DNA from: Fragilaria crotonensis
Taxonomy: Eukaryota; Bacillariophyta; Fragilariophyceae; Fragilariales; Fragilariaceae
Direction: 5' to 3'
DNA length: 64,000 bases
NCBI GenBank assembly: GCA_022925895.1
Contig: JAKSYS010000201.1
Coordinates: 26,233 to 90,232, forward strand
The position numbers were made by a program, and so were the translations under genes. Positions 60,600 through 64,000 of this stretch are shown piece by piece. The notes below the pieces were generated by a model. The model saw only the letters and a list, made by a program, of their open reading frames with translations, was not told where the DNA came from and made no database searches. Each line of letters begins with the position of its first letter. The first letter of the stretch is position 1.

Positions 60600-63500
60600 A
60601 TGTGGGGTAAAATTGCTCAAGGTTTGAAGGAGAATGCTGGCGATATAGCTGGTGATTTACGAGGTGGACTGGCAAAGCTTCAGGACGTGGTGGCTCCGCC
60701 TCATGTATCACACGACGATGACGACGATGATGGTGACGAAGACGACGATGAGTCTGAATATGAAGAAGAAGTGAAGCCGCAACGACCCCGGGTTGGTTTC
60801 GGTGCCATTCTCTCACGCATTGTCGCTCCGACGGCACTTGACGATGAATATGATGACGACGACGAAGATGAAGAAGAGGATGATTTTGTGGAAGTTGAGG
60901 AATCGATTGAAGATTTGCAACAAGTTCCACCTTCACTATCGATGACAACGCCATCGCCTCATGAATCATCGCTCACACAAAGCCAGACAGTGAAATCTCA
61001 TAGCGGAACGTCACGGTTGGTTGTGCCTCAAAAGACATCATCCATCACCAAGAAATTAGTTGTTCCATCCGTCGGTGTTACCAAAGCTGCTACACCACCT
61101 TCACCTGCAACGAAAAAACTTCTCGTCCCATCCAAACCATACACCCCATCTCTTCTTTCGCATCAGCTATCGTCCATGTCAAACGACTCGATGGAGACGG
61201 CTTCCTTGCCGGAACCATTGTCAAAACGCGAGCCTCTGGCAATGTCAGAAAAGAACCCCCGTCCTTCATTATTGCAACATCAGCAACAACAAAATCATCA
61301 ACATTCGACGCGTTTCGAAACTCAGCAGGAGCAATCCTACCAGGATGCCGTCGCTGCTGCTGGAGCTGCCGTACAAAAAGAACAAGCTGCGAGAATTTTG
61401 GAATTGGAAGAACGAGAATCGAAATTACGGGAAAAGAATTCGGAATTTGCTGCAATGCAGCAAGACAAGGACAATGCCATTCGGAATTTGGAGGAGCAGT
61501 GTAGAGATCTTCAGCAACGACTTCATGTCGATCCGGCCATTATTCGAGAAAAAGATGACACGATTCGTCAATTGGAGGCAAAGTGTTTGGAACTGGAGAA
61601 AAAGCCTACTGTAGACCTCAGTGTTGTGAAACAAAAGGATGACAAGATTCGCGAGCTAGAAGCGACGTGTCGATCATTACAAGCGAAACCATGGATTGAT
61701 CCCGAAGTTGTCCAGGAAATGAGTGAGAAGATTCGTGATTTGGAATCTCAGCTGATCACGATGCAGGCACAGTCCGCCCTGGTGGAGTCTGCCATTGTAA
61801 AGGAAAAGGATATCAAAATACAGGAGCTCGAAGCCAAATGCCATGAGATGGAAGAGGCGCAAACAGCCATTGATCGCTTAGCAGTCCAAGACAAGGATGA
61901 CAAGATTCGAGATCTTGAAGTCCAATGTCAAGAGCTACGTTTGGAGGCAAAACAACAGCATAACCAAGCTCAACTCCATGCGAACGAAAGCCTAGCTGCA
62001 AAGGAAAGGCTCGAGCTGCTGGAACAGGAACTTGAATCGCAGAAGGCTGTTGATCCCAGTATTTTGAAAGAGAAGGAAGACAAGATTCGGGATCTTGAGG
62101 CTCAGTGCCAAGAGTTACACATGGAGATGAAGCGGCAGTTCGACCAGGCTCGAAACCACGCCAGGCACAACGCCGCAGCGGATGAGTCAGCAACAAAGGA
62201 AATGCTCTCTACACTGGAGAAAAAATGTAAAGATTTGGAGGTTCAACTTCGGCAGCGTGAAGATCATATTTTGATCATGCAAAAAGATGCTGCCGAGCGC
62301 ATGGAGGCAGAGGAGGAGTGGCGGGAGTCCCAACGTCTGAAGTTCAAGCAGGAACAGGCTGAGATGCTTGAGGCGAATGCCGAGTCAGTCAGCGCCGAGT
62401 ATCGACAAGAGATCGAGAGGCTCGAAACTGAGCTGGAATCCATTTCTCAAGCAACGCTGGATCGACTTGGTCAAGAACGAAAACAAGCGGTGCAGAAACA
62501 AAGAAAGCTGGAGCAGCTTCTGGAGGAGGCTAATGCACGCCTGGCTCGCATCGAAAGCGAACAAGAAAGTACTCTTTCAAAATCTGAAAATGCAAATAAG
62601 CAGCTGCTTCACAAGCATGAGACAGCGGCACGACACGCCGAGACGAAGTTAGCCGAAACCAAGGCCATCCTCGAGGATCGTAATGAGGAAGTCAAGTCAC
62701 TCAAGGCGATGGTAAAAGAGCTTCAGTCAAGTCTACGAAAGAGTAAGCAAAGTAGCACCGAACTTCAAGAAGAGCTGGACCACCTACGCGAAGAAAATGA
62801 GACGTTGCATCACAATTGGCAGGTGACCGAAGATGAGAATGATGAACTCAAGAAGCAAATCGATGAAATGGCGAAAAATGAAGACGTCATTGCTGGTCTC
62901 AGAAGCAGATTGAGTCGTTAAAGGAATCCAAAGACCGAGAACGGGCAGAAATTGAGTCCAAGGTTGATAGCGTGGAGTCAAACAAATCGGCCCTTCAGGA
63001 GGAACGCGATGCTGCTCTTGCAACAGTGCGAGACTTGGAACATCAACTTGCTGCAGCTTTAGCCGATGTGGAAGTCGCCAGGGCAGACATGGACCGTGCC
63101 ATTTTGGGCAATGAAAATCTGAGCCGTGCTTTGGAATCCTTTCAGAGCGAGAGGGACGCAGAATTGGCACTCTTGGAGGAACGTCGAATGTCGTCAGAAG
63201 AGGCTACTGCTGCAGCTCACGCGGCAGCAATTCAGGCAACGCATGAGGCCAACGAAGTGAATATGCGTCAAGTTCGGTATGCAGCGGACGCAGCGGTCAG
63301 GGAAGTGAGGGAAGAAATTCGTCTGATAAAGGATGAGCTGGAGAAGGTAAAGAAAGAGAAAATGCAGACAAGACGATCGCTGGACGAGGCTATCAGTCGA
63401 CTTCAAGCATCTCAAGAAGATGTAGTCGATCGATCATTAATGAAGAACGTGCTATTGGATTGGTTTGCTAGATCTGGAAAGTCCAAAGAACAAGTCTTGG

Positions 63501-63694
63501 AAATGATGGCCAGCTTGCTGCATTTCTCGGAAGATGAAAAAGAAAAAATTCATCTGTATGATGGGAATCGGTTTAGCCAAGTCATTTCGTCGGTAGCAAC
63601 GTTGCCGCCCGCCACGGTAGACGTACAAAATCTCGAGGGCGCCAATGTTCGGGACAAGTTCGTTAACTTTCTGTTGGCAGAAACAGACGATTGA
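60600..63694 (+). CDS. Golgin with GRAB domain (GMAP-210/Rud3-like), one frameshift
   Basis: 1031 residues if one base is restored near 62896; the frame before ATG 60600 starts at TTG and is not used. The N-terminus (MWGKIAQGLKENAGDIAGDL) is an amphipathic helix, as expected for a membrane-sensing end. Two acidic runs (DDDDDDGDEDDDESEYEEE; EYDDDDEDEEEDD) follow. From about residue 260 to 960 the chain is a long coiled coil with repeats of about 35-40 residues based on KIRDLEAQCQEL. Near the C-terminus MKNVLLDWFARSGKSKEQVLEMMASLLHFSEDEKEKI matches the GRAB domain, which binds Arf/Arl GTPases on the Golgi. The first frame stops at 62921; the second, from QIESLKESKDRERAEIE on, reaches 63694. Tethers vesicles at the cis-Golgi. 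Confidence 0.85.
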
Positions 63695-64000
63695 TAGTGA
63701 CTGCAGCTGTTCTTGGCTATCACTTACTGCAGTACAAAGCAAAATCCCAGAATGGAAATGAGTCTACCGTCTCTTGATGGACTTTATGTGTGGGTGACCT
63801 ACACTGACGACCTCTAGCTTAGATTTTGTAGTTCGAATCAAACTATTACCAACAACCGAGGGCTGCCCGTGGCAGGCAAAACCTTCGTAACACTTATGGT
63901 CCGCATCATCTGAGTTGTTTTCCACTTTCTGCCTGCCCCTGAACATTAATTCGGGTACCGTCCTACCGATACTGTTATGATTCGATTGCTGTAGTACCAG
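63695..64000. other. Downstream flank of the golgin gene
   Basis: 3' flank; no gene seen to the window end. Confidence 0.35.

Overview
The window is nuclear DNA of a photosynthetic stramenopile, most likely a raphid pennate diatom; Phaeodactylum tricornutum or a close relative is my best guess, but this is unconfirmed. The evidence is GT-AG introns of 64-158 nt with good consensus ends, plastid pre-proteins with a signal peptide followed by an FAP-like or FTL-like cleavage motif (FtsZ, DUF2214), a GH81 beta-1,3-glucanase as expected for chrysolaminarin users, an LRR protein with a cytosolic N-terminus and TP-rich stalk, an M11 gametolysin-type protease and a diatom-type Ty1/copia element. Intergenic DNA is full of GTAC-centred palindromes. 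There are no operons; genes lie on both strands.

Layout. 0-12.5 kb: a DDE transposase remnant cut by the window edge, an LRR membrane protein, a multi-pass IQ-motif protein, a broken Pro-rich surface protein, a membrane-anchored GH81 glucanase with two introns (one in frame and hidden inside the open reading frame), and a TPR protein. 13.9-19 kb: a DMT/EamA transporter, a plastid DUF2214 membrane protein and a pair of small heat-shock proteins. 19.2-20.9 kb: two non-autonomous DNA elements, one with perfect 21-bp TIRs and an 8-bp target duplication (hAT-like). 21.2-25.3 kb: three paralogous secreted alpha/beta-hydrolase genes, two of them frameshifted. 25.3-31.4 kb: a very young LTR retrotransposon with 5-bp TSDs, inserted 71 bp upstream of the third hydrolase. 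31.7-46.4 kb: RPS5, plastid FtsZ, a TM9 nonaspanin, a tandem two-unit ATP-grasp ligase, an SLC35F6-type transporter and a BRCT protein. 47-64 kb: a 37-residue-repeat organelle RNA-binding-type protein, an ARM-like protein, a palindromic minisatellite inside a possible foldback element, a pirin, a Sen1-type helicase carrying a WW domain, an M11 metalloprotease and a GRAB-domain golgin.

A theme across the window is small indels: the ATP-grasp, helicase, golgin, two hydrolases, gag and the Pro-rich gene are each interrupted by 1-nt (once 4-nt) shifts, with the expected protein continuing in another frame. This is either residual assembly error or recent decay, and it should be settled before any gene here is called a pseudogene.

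Functionally, several genes concern the secretory and plastid systems (TM9, golgin, SLC35F6, M11, GH81, FtsZ, DUF2214), but nothing shows that neighbours act together.
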